Source: Luteimonas gilva (GTDB lineage: Bacteria > Pseudomonadota > Gammaproteobacteria > Xanthomonadales > Xanthomonadaceae). Taken from it: a stretch of 64,000 nt of DNA. The position numbers and the translations under genes are program-made. The stretch covers positions 62,001 through 126,000 of the forward strand of contig NZ_SZUA01000001.1 in NCBI RefSeq assembly GCF_005239095.1, in the 5' to 3' direction. Below the pieces are notes generated by a model. It saw only the letters and a list, made by a program, of their open reading frames with translations. It did no database searches and had not been told where the DNA came from. Shown in pieces: positions 54,394-62,984 of this stretch (position 1 is its first letter; every line of letters starts with the position of its first letter).

Positions 54394-55476
54394 TCAGTTG
54401 CCTCGACCCAAGTCGTACTGCGCCGAAGCCGCGTTGCTGATGATCCCCGACAGCGGCAACAGCTGGCTCAGGAAACGGTTCCAGCGGGTGACGCCGGCGG
54501 GCCCGACCCAGACCACGTCGCCCGGCTTCAGCGAGAACCGGTCGGCCACCGCGAACGCGGCCGGCGATTTCGCCTCTAAGTGATACACCCGGGCCGGGGT
54601 GCGCTCCTTGTCCTCGATGCCGCGGATCACGTAGACGGCATTGCCTTTCGAGGTGGCCGGGTTCAATCCGCCGGTGCGGCCCAGCGCCTGGGTGAGCGAG
54701 AGGTCGGTGGTCTTGAAGGTGATCGCCTGCGGACGCAGCACTTCGCCGATCACGTACACCTCTTTGCGATCGTTGAACGGCAGGAATAAATTGTCGCCGG
54801 GCTTGAGATAGATTTGCGGCGCGACCGAGCCGTCGCGGTTCAACGCGTCCAAGTCGAGCGGATAGTTGCGCCCATCGCGGGTCAGCACGAAGCCGGCCAG
54901 ATCCGCCTGTTCGGCGTTGATGCGGGCGCGTCCAATCGCCTGCGACAGCGTCAGCGGCACGGTGGTGACGTCTTGCGGCGTGGTGTCGACGAAGGCGCCT
55001 TGCAGCGAAACGCGGCTGCCGTAGCCGACCACGTTGATGTCTAATTGCGGGTTGCGCAGGTATTGCGCCAAGCGGCTGGTCAAAGTGCTGCGCAAATCCT
55101 CGATGCTCATGCCCTTGACGTTGAGCTTGCCGGCGTAGGGGTAGTAGAAGGTGCCGTCCGGCTGGACCAGGCGGCCGTTGGTGACGGCCTGTTGCTGGCT
55201 GCCGGCGGGCGTGGTGAGTTCCGGGTGGTCCCAGACGGTGACGATGAGCGTATCGCCAGGATGGATGCGGTAGGTGTCGGTCTTGAAATTCAACAGTTCG
55301 GCGGGCACTTGGGCGGGAGCGCGCGATGGGGCCACCAGATCGGCCGTGATGGGTACCATTTCCACGTCGCTGCCGCCTACGTTCGCGTTGCCGCGCGTCA
55401 TCTGCTGGCCGGGCACGCATCCGCCGATCGCGACGGCGACGGCGATCGCCGCGCAGCTAAGGGTCAAGCTTTTCAA
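54394..55476 (-). CDS. Polysaccharide export outer membrane lipoprotein (Wza family)
   Basis: 360 residues from a TTG at 55476 with GAGGA eight bases upstream; a longer frame from an ATG at 55581 would put 35 residues before the signal peptide. The lipoprotein signal ends in an AIGGC lipobox with Cys20. Polysaccharide-export domain begins near YRIHPGDTLIVTVWDHPE, then SLBB-type domains (GRLVQPDGTFYYPY, EVYVIGEVLRP). It forms the outer-membrane export channel for the exopolysaccharide. No adjacent Wzc kinase is seen in the window. Confidence 0.9.
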   Translation of the reverse strand: MKSLTLSCAAIAVAVAIGGCVPGQQMTRGNANVGGSDVEMVPITADLVAPSRAPAQVPAELLNFKTDTYRIHPGDTLIVTVWDHPELTTPAGSQQQAVTNGRLVQPDGTFYYPYAGKLNVKGMSIEDLRSTLTSRLAQYLRNPQLDINVVGYGSRVSLQGAFVDTTPQDVTTVPLTLSQAIGRARINAEQADLAGFVLTRDGRNYPLDLDALNRDGSVAPQIYLKPGDNLFLPFNDRKEVYVIGEVLRPQAITFKTTDLSLTQALGRTGGLNPATSKGNAVYVIRGIEDKERTPARVYHLEAKSPAAFAVADRFSLKPGDVVWVGPAGVTRWNRFLSQLLPLSGIISNAASAQYDLGRGN

Positions 55477-55704
55477 TGTTTCGGTCCTCGCTTCGTGGCA
55501 CTGGCATCGACAGGCGATGCCGATCACGCGTCCTTCCTGGCGGCGAACCGTGCCGAGTCCTACGGTGTGCGCTGCGGACATGCCTTCGTCGCAGCTCTCC
55601 GAAGCCTACTGTCAGCTTCGCCACAAAAGCGTGACGATCGTTCCGTACGGTCCGAAAACGTTCAGTGTTGCGAATCGGTGCATTCGAAAGCGTCGCGCGC
55701 CGAT

Positions 55705-56451
55705 TCAGTTGCGCAAATGCGCCGCCGATAGCGCGATATATTCCTTGAACGCGCGTCCGCTGCGCCATAACGCGCTGCGCGACGGCAGCCAACGATCGCG
55801 CCAGCGCGAGCGATCGGCCTTTTCGGGCACCGGAACGGCGATCGCGTCGATGCCGGCGTTGCGGAATTGCAGCATCGCCCGCGGCATGTGCAGGGAAGAC
55901 GTCACCAGCAGCACGCTGCGGATACGGCGCCGTTCAGCCAACGCCGCAGTGTAGTGCGCGTTGTCGGCGGTGCTGCGGCTGTGCTCTTCGAGCAACAAGG
56001 CGGAGGCGGGTACGCCGAGTTTGACGATGGCGGCGGCCATCGTGCGCGCTTCGGTGTCGCCCGGTTTCCCACCGCCGGACAGGATCACGATCGGCGCGCG
56101 TCCGCTCAACCAGGCGCGCGTGCCCGCAGCGATGCGGCTGCTTTCCAACTGGTCCAAGCGGATGCCGGGCCGATGCAGCCAACCGTAGTTGCCGCCGCCG
56201 AGCACGACGATGGCGTCGGCTTCGGGCAAGGCCGCATCGGCGACGACGGGATAACGGTTTTCCAAAGGCTCGCGCAGCCAATCGGACATTTTCGGGACCG
56301 ACCAAAGCAGCGACCAGGCGATCGCCGCCCCGGCGACGGCGGCGGCCAGCTTGCGTGCGCGCAACAGCAAGCCCAGGCCAGCGCACGCCAATAGCCACGC
56401 GGACAGCGTCGGCGGATAGGTCAGCGAAACGACGGAATCTTGCAGGGTCAT
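55705..56451 (-). CDS. ElyC/SanA/YdcF family membrane protein (DUF218)
   Basis: 248 residues with two N-terminal hydrophobic spans (about 12-32 and 37-55), then a DUF218 domain. Motifs: DAIVVLGGGNYG, VILSGGGKPGDTEA, EEHSRSTADNA and LLVTSSLHMPRAM. ElyC affects peptidoglycan and undecaprenyl-phosphate use in E. coli; other members occur in exopolysaccharide clusters. Next to a glycosyltransferase and the export lipoprotein, a role in lipid-carrier or polymer handling is plausible but unproven. About 230 bases without a gene separate it from the wza-like gene. Confidence 0.85.
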   Translation of the reverse strand: MTLQDSVVSLTYPPTLSAWLLACAGLGLLLRARKLAAAVAGAAIAWSLLWSVPKMSDWLREPLENRYPVVADAALPEADAIVVLGGGNYGWLHRPGIRLDQLESSRIAAGTRAWLSGRAPIVILSGGGKPGDTEARTMAAAIVKLGVPASALLLEEHSRSTADNAHYTAALAERRRIRSVLLVTSSLHMPRAMLQFRNAGIDAIAVPVPEKADRSRWRDRWLPSRSALWRSGRAFKEYIALSAAHLRN

Positions 56452-56521
56452 GGAGGGGATCTTTCGGGCCGTCCGGCATAGACGGCGAGCGCCGTTGTGT
56501 GCCTATCCGCTTCGTCGGCGA

Positions 56522-57697
56522 TCATGTGGTTTGGATGCTCGGCCGCGGTGCGTCCGCCAAAGGCATCCGCAGGAGTTCGTTGTAGACGTCGATCGTTTTC
56601 TGGATGACTTGGCGCTGGTCGAAGTGCTGCAAAGCGCGCTCGCGCGCGCGTTGTCCGAGCCGCCGCAACAGCGCGCGGTCGTCGTCCAGCCGAGCCAGCG
56701 CATCGGCCAGGGATTGCGCGTTTCGCGGCTCCACGTGCAGGCCGTCGATCCCGTGCTCGGCCACCACTTCCCGGCAGCCGGGCAAGTCGGTGGTGACCAA
56801 TGCCAAGCCGCTGGCGGCGCCTTCGATCAAACTCTTGGGGACGCCTTCGCGGTAATAGCTGGGCAGCGCCATCACGTCGGCTTCGCACATCAATGCGGGC
56901 ATGTCGTCGACATGGCCCATCCATCTCAGCGCGCCTTGCCGATGCCAGCTCTCCACTTGCGCCAGCGGCACGGTGCGCGGATTGCCGGGATCCGGCGTCC
57001 CGGCCAGGAGGAACTCGATGTCGCGGCCTTGGGCCCGAAGCAGCGCCGCGGCTTCGGCGAATTCGCCCACTCCTTTTTCCCACAGCAGCCGCGCCGCGAG
57101 CAGGACGCGCAAAGGCCGATGGACATCCGGATCGCGTGCGGTGGGGCAAAAACGAGCGGTGTCGACGCCCGAACTGCGGATCAGCCGGACTTTCTCCGGC
57201 GGCGCCAAGCGCAACGCGTCGAACATGTCGACGTCGTCGGGGTTTTGCAACACGACGCGGGAATTGCCGCTGCTCAAGGTGCGGCGCATCAGGTCGCTGA
57301 CGATCGGCCGGAGCGCGCGCGCCTTCATTCCCGTGCTGGTGAAGACGTAACCCATGCCGGCGACCGCGTTGACCACCGCGGGGATTCCCGTCATGCGCGC
57401 GGCCAAGGCGCCGTACACGGCGCATTTGACCGTGAAGTTGTGCAGCAGGTCCGGGCGCTCCGACGACAACAGGCGCACCAAGGATTGCAATACCTGCGCC
57501 TCGCGCAGCGGGTTGAGGCTGCTGCGGTCCATGGGCAGCGTGCGCCATGCGATCCCGTGCTCGGCGAAGCGCGCGCCGAAATCGCCCGGGGGCGAAGCCA
57601 TCACCACTTCGACGCCGAGCGATTGCAGCCGTAGCGCGGTGGACAGCCTGAAGTTGTAGAGATACCAATCGGTATTCGCGAATAAAGCTATTTTCAT
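56522..57697 (-). CDS. GT4 family glycosyltransferase
   Basis: 391 residues from the ATG at 57697. GT-B fold: N-terminal acceptor domain (MKIALFANTDWYLYNFR) and C-terminal donor domain with LLAARLLWEKGVGEFAEAA and the E-x7-E motif in REGVPKSLIEGAASG. It probably transfers a sugar to a lipid-linked intermediate; donor and acceptor are unknown. The start overlaps the stop of the Wzy-like gene (ATGA). Confidence 0.9.
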   Translation of the reverse strand: MKIALFANTDWYLYNFRLSTALRLQSLGVEVVMASPPGDFGARFAEHGIAWRTLPMDRSSLNPLREAQVLQSLVRLLSSERPDLLHNFTVKCAVYGALAARMTGIPAVVNAVAGMGYVFTSTGMKARALRPIVSDLMRRTLSSGNSRVVLQNPDDVDMFDALRLAPPEKVRLIRSSGVDTARFCPTARDPDVHRPLRVLLAARLLWEKGVGEFAEAAALLRAQGRDIEFLLAGTPDPGNPRTVPLAQVESWHRQGALRWMGHVDDMPALMCEADVMALPSYYREGVPKSLIEGAASGLALVTTDLPGCREVVAEHGIDGLHVEPRNAQSLADALARLDDDRALLRRLGQRARERALQHFDQRQVIQKTIDVYNELLRMPLADAPRPSIQTT

Positions 57698-58803
57698 TGC
57701 ACTGTTTGCCGCGTCGTGGAAAGAAGGAGCGAAGGAAAGACCAAGAACAACAGGAAACAAGAGGCGTAGCGTATGCCGCTGCCGGGGTTGTAGATGCCGA
57801 ACGGCGCGTACGACACCAGGATCACGAACGTGGCCGGCAGCCAGCCCAAGAGCAGGATTCCGCGGACGGCGCCGCGCGGCGCCTTGAAGGCGACGCCGAT
57901 GGAATAAAGGAGGGAACCGAATACGACCAAGCCCGCCAGCATGAACGGCAACATGGTCGGCCGGGCGAGCGCCTCCGCGGGCGTAGGGCCGATCAGCGAC
58001 AGCGGCAGTATCCACCACAAGCCGCCGAGCAGATCGTTCGTGGTGCGCAGATCCACCCAAGTGCGGGTCGTCGTGGAGGCCACGGTGAAATAGCTTCTGG
58101 CGAGCGGCAGGATCTCGTCGTTGATGTAAGCGTCGATGTGAGGCCAGGCCAATATCAGGCCCAGCGTCGCGAGCGCTAGGAAGAAGACCGCTTGCACGCC
58201 GGTGCTCAACCGCAAGCGTGGTCCCCAGACGTACAACAGATAGATCAGATAGAACAGCGCTATGGCTATTCCGAACGGCGCGCGGATGTAGATCATGCCG
58301 GCGATGCACAGCGGCGCGATGAGCGCGTGCGCCAAGCGGCGGCCGCGGAGGTTGCCCAGCACCGCGCCCATGAAGAAGGCGAGCAGTCCCACGAATAGCG
58401 ATTCGCGCCCGGTGACCGAGGCCCACACGCCGAAGTTCGGATTGAGCAGGATCGCCAGCAGCGGCCACCGATAGCGCCCGCGGATATCGGCCTGGGCCAC
58501 CAGATAGCAAACGCCGGCGGCGGCGAACATCGAGAACGCCAGATGGACCAGCAAATCCGTGCCGAGCACGGAGCGCAGACCGCCGGCGATTCGTGTGATC
58601 AGCAACGTCCGGCCTTGCGAAAATTCGCCGTATCCGCCGGTCATGTAAGTCTGGGCGTCGCCGAGCGAGCTGTAGCGGCTGTAGACGAAAACGGAGAACA
58701 GCGTCCACGCGACGAAGATCGCCACTACCGCCGCGCGTTTCAGCGGGGCGTCGGCGGACGCGGAAGGGTGCGTCGTTGCCCGAGGATGGGGAATTGCGCT
58801 CAT
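57694..58803 (-). CDS. Polytopic membrane protein, candidate polysaccharide polymerase (Wzy/EpsG-like)
   Basis: 369 residues from the ATG at 58803. About nine or ten hydrophobic spans with a large periplasmic loop around residues 225-265. An N-terminal segment SSLGDAQTYMTGGY and NFGVWASVTGRESLF match the loose EpsG/Wzy style. Sequence conservation of this class is very low, so the call rests on topology and on its place between a flippase and a glycosyltransferase gene. Confidence 0.65.
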   Translation of the reverse strand: MSAIPHPRATTHPSASADAPLKRAAVVAIFVAWTLFSVFVYSRYSSLGDAQTYMTGGYGEFSQGRTLLITRIAGGLRSVLGTDLLVHLAFSMFAAAGVCYLVAQADIRGRYRWPLLAILLNPNFGVWASVTGRESLFVGLLAFFMGAVLGNLRGRRLAHALIAPLCIAGMIYIRAPFGIAIALFYLIYLLYVWGPRLRLSTGVQAVFFLALATLGLILAWPHIDAYINDEILPLARSYFTVASTTTRTWVDLRTTNDLLGGLWWILPLSLIGPTPAEALARPTMLPFMLAGLVVFGSLLYSIGVAFKAPRGAVRGILLLGWLPATFVILVSYAPFGIYNPGSGIRYASCFLLFLVFPSLLLSTTRQTVQ

Positions 58804-58831
58804 GGTTTCGAGATCCTGGCCGCGCCGCGAG

Positions 58832-60151
58832 CTAACCGCGGCCGTTATCGGCATCCACGTGTTGAATGCGCGTGAAACGGCGCACGCCGTAAAACGTGCC
58901 GAGAAGCAGCACGGTTTCTGCGATCACCGTGGCCCAGGCGGCGCCCAATTCTCGGTACAGCGGGATCAAGATGACGTTTCCGGCGATGGCCGCCAGCGTG
59001 GCGAGAGCCATCGCGTACACCCGAAAACGCATATTGTCTTCGGTCAGCAAGGCCGACCCCATCGATGTGGACAGGAAGCGGATCGGGACGCAGATGGCCA
59101 GCACCATCAGGATCGCGGTCACGCGGTCGTACTTCTCTCCGAAGATCAAAGGCACCGCCCAGGGGTCGATCACGAGCATCGCCGCGGCGATGGCCAGGCC
59201 GAGCGCGAACATCGCGATGTTGCCCTTGCGGTACACATGCTGGAATTTAGGTTTGTCGTGCGCCGCCCAGCGGTGCAGTTTCCCTTGCAGGAACTTCTGG
59301 TAGATCGTCGCCGGAATCAGGTAGATCGCGGTCATCACCGCCAGCGCGATGGCGTAGATGCCGGCCTGGGCGTCGCCGCTGAGGTATTTGAGCAAGATCG
59401 TGCTGATCTGGAAGAAAACCGGATATAAGGCCGCGTACACGCCGTAAGCCCAAGCTTCGGACCACACCGCGCCGACGCCCGGGACTGCCGCCCGAGATGC
59501 CGGGGTGCGCGGCCCGTAGCCTTGCAGCGCCACCTTTCCGCCGAACAGATCCCGCATCTGCGGTATCGAAGCCAGCGCCACCAGCAAGGAGATGGCGCCA
59601 TAGCTGAGCGCAACGAACCTGTCCGTGAGCCGCGGCACCAGCAGCAGGCCGACCGCCACGAGCAGGCGGCTGGCCGGAATCACCATCTGGTTGAGCGCCA
59701 TCCGTCCGAAGCGGTTCTCCAGACGATGCTTGTTGCTGACCAGATTGACGGCCAGCACGCTCAGGATCACCGGCGTCAGCACCAGCAGGCTGAAACGCGT
59801 GCCGTCGTTGGGCGCGCCGATCAAAGCCCACGCAACGACCGCGATGATCGCTATCAAGGTCGTGATCGAAATGAAGTCCAGAGACGGCTTGAGCCAGCGA
59901 TGGGCATCCCATCCCTCGACGCCGTACGCCTTGAGGTGGAATTGGGTGAGTCCGAAGCCCGCCAGAGGGGCGATCATCGTGACGGTGGCTAGCGAAGACG
60001 CGAACAGGCCATAGGCTTCGGGGCCCATCTCGCGCGCGAGCAGCGCTTGGGTGAGGAACACCATCAGCGCGCCGAGCGCCGTAGCGACGCTCAGCATGGA
60101 AACGGTGATCGCAGCGCGGCGCCAAGCTGCGGCGCTCACGGGGACCGTCAT
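58832..60151 (-). CDS. Polysaccharide flippase (Wzx/oligosaccharide flippase family)
   Basis: 439 residues with about 12 or more hydrophobic spans and an AGGAAAC ribosome-binding site. The N-terminal segment MVFLTQALLAREMGPEAYGLFASSLA is typical of the polysaccharide_synt family, and late spans show the AWATVIAETVLLLGTFY pattern. It moves lipid-linked repeat units across the inner membrane. It ends 28 bases before the Wzy-like start. Confidence 0.88.
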   Translation of the reverse strand: MTVPVSAAAWRRAAITVSMLSVATALGALMVFLTQALLAREMGPEAYGLFASSLATVTMIAPLAGFGLTQFHLKAYGVEGWDAHRWLKPSLDFISITTLIAIIAVVAWALIGAPNDGTRFSLLVLTPVILSVLAVNLVSNKHRLENRFGRMALNQMVIPASRLLVAVGLLLVPRLTDRFVALSYGAISLLVALASIPQMRDLFGGKVALQGYGPRTPASRAAVPGVGAVWSEAWAYGVYAALYPVFFQISTILLKYLSGDAQAGIYAIALAVMTAIYLIPATIYQKFLQGKLHRWAAHDKPKFQHVYRKGNIAMFALGLAIAAAMLVIDPWAVPLIFGEKYDRVTAILMVLAICVPIRFLSTSMGSALLTEDNMRFRVYAMALATLAAIAGNVILIPLYRELGAAWATVIAETVLLLGTFYGVRRFTRIQHVDADNGRG

Positions 60152-60400
60152 GCACGTTTCCTTTCGGCTGCGTCTGAGCCCAATTCAGATTCGTAGACGC
60201 GGCATTCAGGCGATTCGGCGGAGCGCGCGCTTCTCGACGGTTCGTGCGATTGGGATGACGGCCGGGGATAGCAAAGAGTAAGGCCCATGCGCCGCGTGCT
60301 TCTGTCGTGCGATCGAAGCTGACTACGATAACCGCGGCAACCTGATTCGAATGTGACGGAGCGGCAAGCGATTCGCTGAATGGCCCTTTCGCGGCATCGT

Positions 60401-60433
60401 AAAAAATCGCCCCGTGAGACGGGGCGATTTTTT
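60401..60433. terminator. Strong bidirectional intrinsic terminator downstream of the beta-helix gene pair
   Basis: A perfect 13-bp stem AAAAAATCGCCCC/GGGGCGATTTTTT with a seven-base GTGAGAC loop, flanked by A- and T-runs. It lies just after the stop of the gene at 60439 and would separate this transcript from the flippase gene. Confidence 0.93.
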
Positions 60434-60438
60434 GCCGA

Positions 60439-61626
60439 TCAACGATAGAAGTTGGTGGTGATCCTGATATCCGACATGGTGCCTTGCATCAGGATGTCGC
60501 GTTCGATGCGCGAACTCCAGCCCGACATGGAGAAGGGTGCGCGGGTGACGGTGCCGAGGCGATGGTAATTGCCGTAGAAGGTGTTCTGGCTGACCTGGCA
60601 ATTGCGGGTGCCTTCCTGGATGAACAGGCCCGTCGCCGAATTGTTGCGGATCGTGCTGTTGACGATGTAGGTCGCCAGAGCATTGCGGGTAACGACGCCG
60701 CAGCTGCCGTTGTCCTCCACCGTGCAGTTGCTGACCGTCACCCCTTGCGAGCCCTTGTAGAGCAGCATGCCGTACCGCGCATTGCCGCGCACCACGCAGT
60801 TCTCGAACAACACCTTGTAGGCGATGTTGCCGTTTTCCGGCTCGATGTCGACGCCGCATTGGGGCGTGGCGCCGTTGCTGTTGCTGAATTCGGAGTCGTA
60901 GATCTTGAGGTCGTTGACGTAGCCGATCGAGATCGCCTGGCGTCGGTTGTTGGTGCTGACGATGTTGGCGACGAACACGTTCTTCGATCCGACCGGGGGC
61001 GCCTGCCACATGTCCGCGGCCGCGATGACCAGGCCGTCGCCCCAGCAGTTGGAAACGTGCAAATCGCGGATGGTGACGTTGCTGGACCCGCGCACGAAGA
61101 TGCCGTGACCCCATTCGCCGGACGTGCCGGTATGGCCGTTGCGGTCGCCCACGATCTGGCCGCCGGAAATCTCCACGTCGCGGACCTTGTTGACGTACAG
61201 CAGGTTGTAGCGTTCGGCGCTATTGGCCTTGGCGGCCAATTTGGCGTCCGCCGCCAGCTTCAGGTGCATATAGCTGCGCAAACGCACGCCGATCACCGCA
61301 TCGATACGATAGGTGCCGGCCGGCACGGTGATCGTGCCGCCCGCTTCGGGCAGCGAGTCGATGGCGGCCTGGAAAGCGGCCGTGTCGTCGTTGGCGCCGT
61401 CGCCCGCCGCGCCGTAGTCGCGCACGTCGCGCACGGTGCTGCCGCGTTGGCGCGAGGGCAGGGTGTAGTTGGAGACGGCCGCATTCGGAACGGCGGTCGC
61501 GGCGAACAACGGACCCGCCATGCCGGCGAAGGTCGCCGGCAACGCGATCGCAATGGAGTGGCGCAGGAAATCGCGGCGCGCCATCGCGGTCCCACGCCCC
61601 GTCTGCGCGGGTTCGATAATTTTCAT
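60439..61626 (-). CDS. Tat-exported right-handed beta-helix protein (pectate lyase superfamily), copy 2
   Basis: 395 residues from the ATG at 61626 (AGGAA eight bases upstream). A twin-arginine signal (ARRDFLRHS followed by a hydrophobic stretch, about 16-44) is followed by the Pectate_lyase_3 start VRDYGAAGDGANDDTAAFQ. A parallel beta-helix with NxxxxxxxxGI-type rungs extends to residue 390. About half of the positions match the next gene upstream, for example SGEWGHGI and CWGDG. Such proteins can be polysaccharide lyases, epimerases or acetyl-hexosamine hydrolases. The substrate is presumably the polymer of this locus. Confidence 0.85.
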   Translation of the reverse strand: MKIIEPAQTGRGTAMARRDFLRHSIAIALPATFAGMAGPLFAATAVPNAAVSNYTLPSRQRGSTVRDVRDYGAAGDGANDDTAAFQAAIDSLPEAGGTITVPAGTYRIDAVIGVRLRSYMHLKLAADAKLAAKANSAERYNLLYVNKVRDVEISGGQIVGDRNGHTGTSGEWGHGIFVRGSSNVTIRDLHVSNCWGDGLVIAAADMWQAPPVGSKNVFVANIVSTNNRRQAISIGYVNDLKIYDSEFSNSNGATPQCGVDIEPENGNIAYKVLFENCVVRGNARYGMLLYKGSQGVTVSNCTVEDNGSCGVVTRNALATYIVNSTIRNNSATGLFIQEGTRNCQVSQNTFYGNYHRLGTVTRAPFSMSGWSSRIERDILMQGTMSDIRITTNFYR

Positions 61627-61745
61627 GATTTCGTTTCCTGGATTTGAGCTGAGCGGATCGAAACGCTCTCCACGTTTCGTCGCGCGTGAAAGCTAGCGCA
61701 TCCTATCGGCCCGCAAAGGACCGATGTTCGTATTTGTGATGACGG

Positions 61746-61768
61746 CGTCAAAATCGTTGCCCAACGAT
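61746..61768 (-). promoter_or_regulatory. Perfect palindrome adjacent to a -35-like hexamer upstream of the beta-helix gene
   Basis: ATCGTTGCCCAACGAT (61753-61768) is a perfect 7-bp inverted repeat with a two-base centre. On the minus strand TTGACG (61746-61751) follows directly. No convincing -10 element at 16-18 bases was found, so this is a candidate operator only. Confidence 0.35.
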
Positions 61769-61890
61769 TCAGATCGCGGCCTATTCAAGTTCATGACTGC
61801 GCGCGAAAATTTCGAGGTTGCGCGAAAACCGCGTGAATCCAGGCGATTCTGAATAGAGGAAGCTGTCGCGCAGGGCGTCTGGAAACGCGG

Positions 61891-62967
61891 CTATTCGAAG
61901 CGATTGCTGGCGTCGACGCCGACCGAAACGCTGTCGTCCGCCACTTTCACTTGCGCCTTGCCGTCGCCGCGGTTGCCCTTGAACTCGTTGCCGATCAAGC
62001 GGACGTTGCGCGAGCCCGCCCGCAAGGTCACGCCCTTCGCTCCGTTGTTGCGGATGACGTTCTGGGAAAAGACGCTGTCGACCGCGGCGAGGCCGAGGAT
62101 GCCGTCCCCGCGGTTGCGCTCGATGATGCAGTTCGCGATGGTGATTCCGGCGGTCCGCTTGTAGAGCTGGATGCCGGGGCCGCGGTTGCCGCGCAGCACG
62201 CAGCGTTCGATCGCGATATCGCGGGCCACGTCGGTATCGGGCTCGATGTCGATGCCCGCGGCGGGTGGAGTGCCGCCGGTATCGCTGAATACGCTGTCCA
62301 GCACGCGCGCGCCGCGGTAGCTGCCCAGGGTCAGGCCTTGGCGTCGATTGCCCGTGCAAACCACGTTCGCGATGAGCAGATCGCGCCCCGGGCGCGACGC
62401 CGACCCTTTCAGCATGTTTCCGCCCGCGGAGATGCCGTCGCCCCAGCAGCGCGAGACGTGGATATTCCGGATGCTGGCGCCGACGCAGCCGCTGAGGCGG
62501 ATCCCGTGACCCCATTCGCCGCTCGTGCCGAGATGCGAGTCGCGGTCGCCGACGATGCTTCCGCCGGAAATTTCCACGTCCTGCAATTGTTCGCCCAACA
62601 GCACGTACGACCGCGGCGCGGCATTGGCCTTGGCCAGCAGCTTGGCGCCATCGGCCAGGGACAGAAGCATCCGGCTGCGCAGCTTCACGCTGCGCGTCGG
62701 GTCGATGACATAAATCCCGGCCGGCACGAATACGGTGCCGCCGTCGTCCGGCAAGGCGTCGATCGCGGCTTGAAAGGAGGTGGTGTCGTCGCCGGCCCCG
62801 TCGCCGCGAGCCCCGTGATCGCGGACATTGATGCGCGTACCGCCTCGTTTCCTCGGGGTTGCGGCGGGATCCGCGGCGGCGGAGCGAGCGGCACCGGACG
62901 CGGCGAAAACGGCAAGGGCAGCCAATCCGCTCAAGAAATCCCTACGCGATAGCGGTTTCTTCTCCAT
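61891..62967 (-). CDS. Tat-exported right-handed beta-helix protein (pectate lyase superfamily), copy 1
   Basis: 358 residues from the ATG at 62967. Twin-arginine signal with LSRRDFLSG then a hydrophobic run ending near residue 32. The domain begins VRDHGARGDGAGDDTTSFQAA and continues as a parallel beta-helix with the SGEWGHGI and CWGDGI segments shared with the paralogue at 60439. It is a tandem duplicate; the separating 264 bases hold a candidate operator. The gene starts 17 bases after the upstream asparagine-synthetase-like gene ends, so those two are probably co-transcribed. Confidence 0.85.
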   Translation of the reverse strand: MEKKPLSRRDFLSGLAALAVFAASGAARSAAADPAATPRKRGGTRINVRDHGARGDGAGDDTTSFQAAIDALPDDGGTVFVPAGIYVIDPTRSVKLRSRMLLSLADGAKLLAKANAAPRSYVLLGEQLQDVEISGGSIVGDRDSHLGTSGEWGHGIRLSGCVGASIRNIHVSRCWGDGISAGGNMLKGSASRPGRDLLIANVVCTGNRRQGLTLGSYRGARVLDSVFSDTGGTPPAAGIDIEPDTDVARDIAIERCVLRGNRGPGIQLYKRTAGITIANCIIERNRGDGILGLAAVDSVFSQNVIRNNGAKGVTLRAGSRNVRLIGNEFKGNRGDGKAQVKVADDSVSVGVDASNRFE

Positions 62968-62984
62968 GCCGGCGGCTCGTTTGC

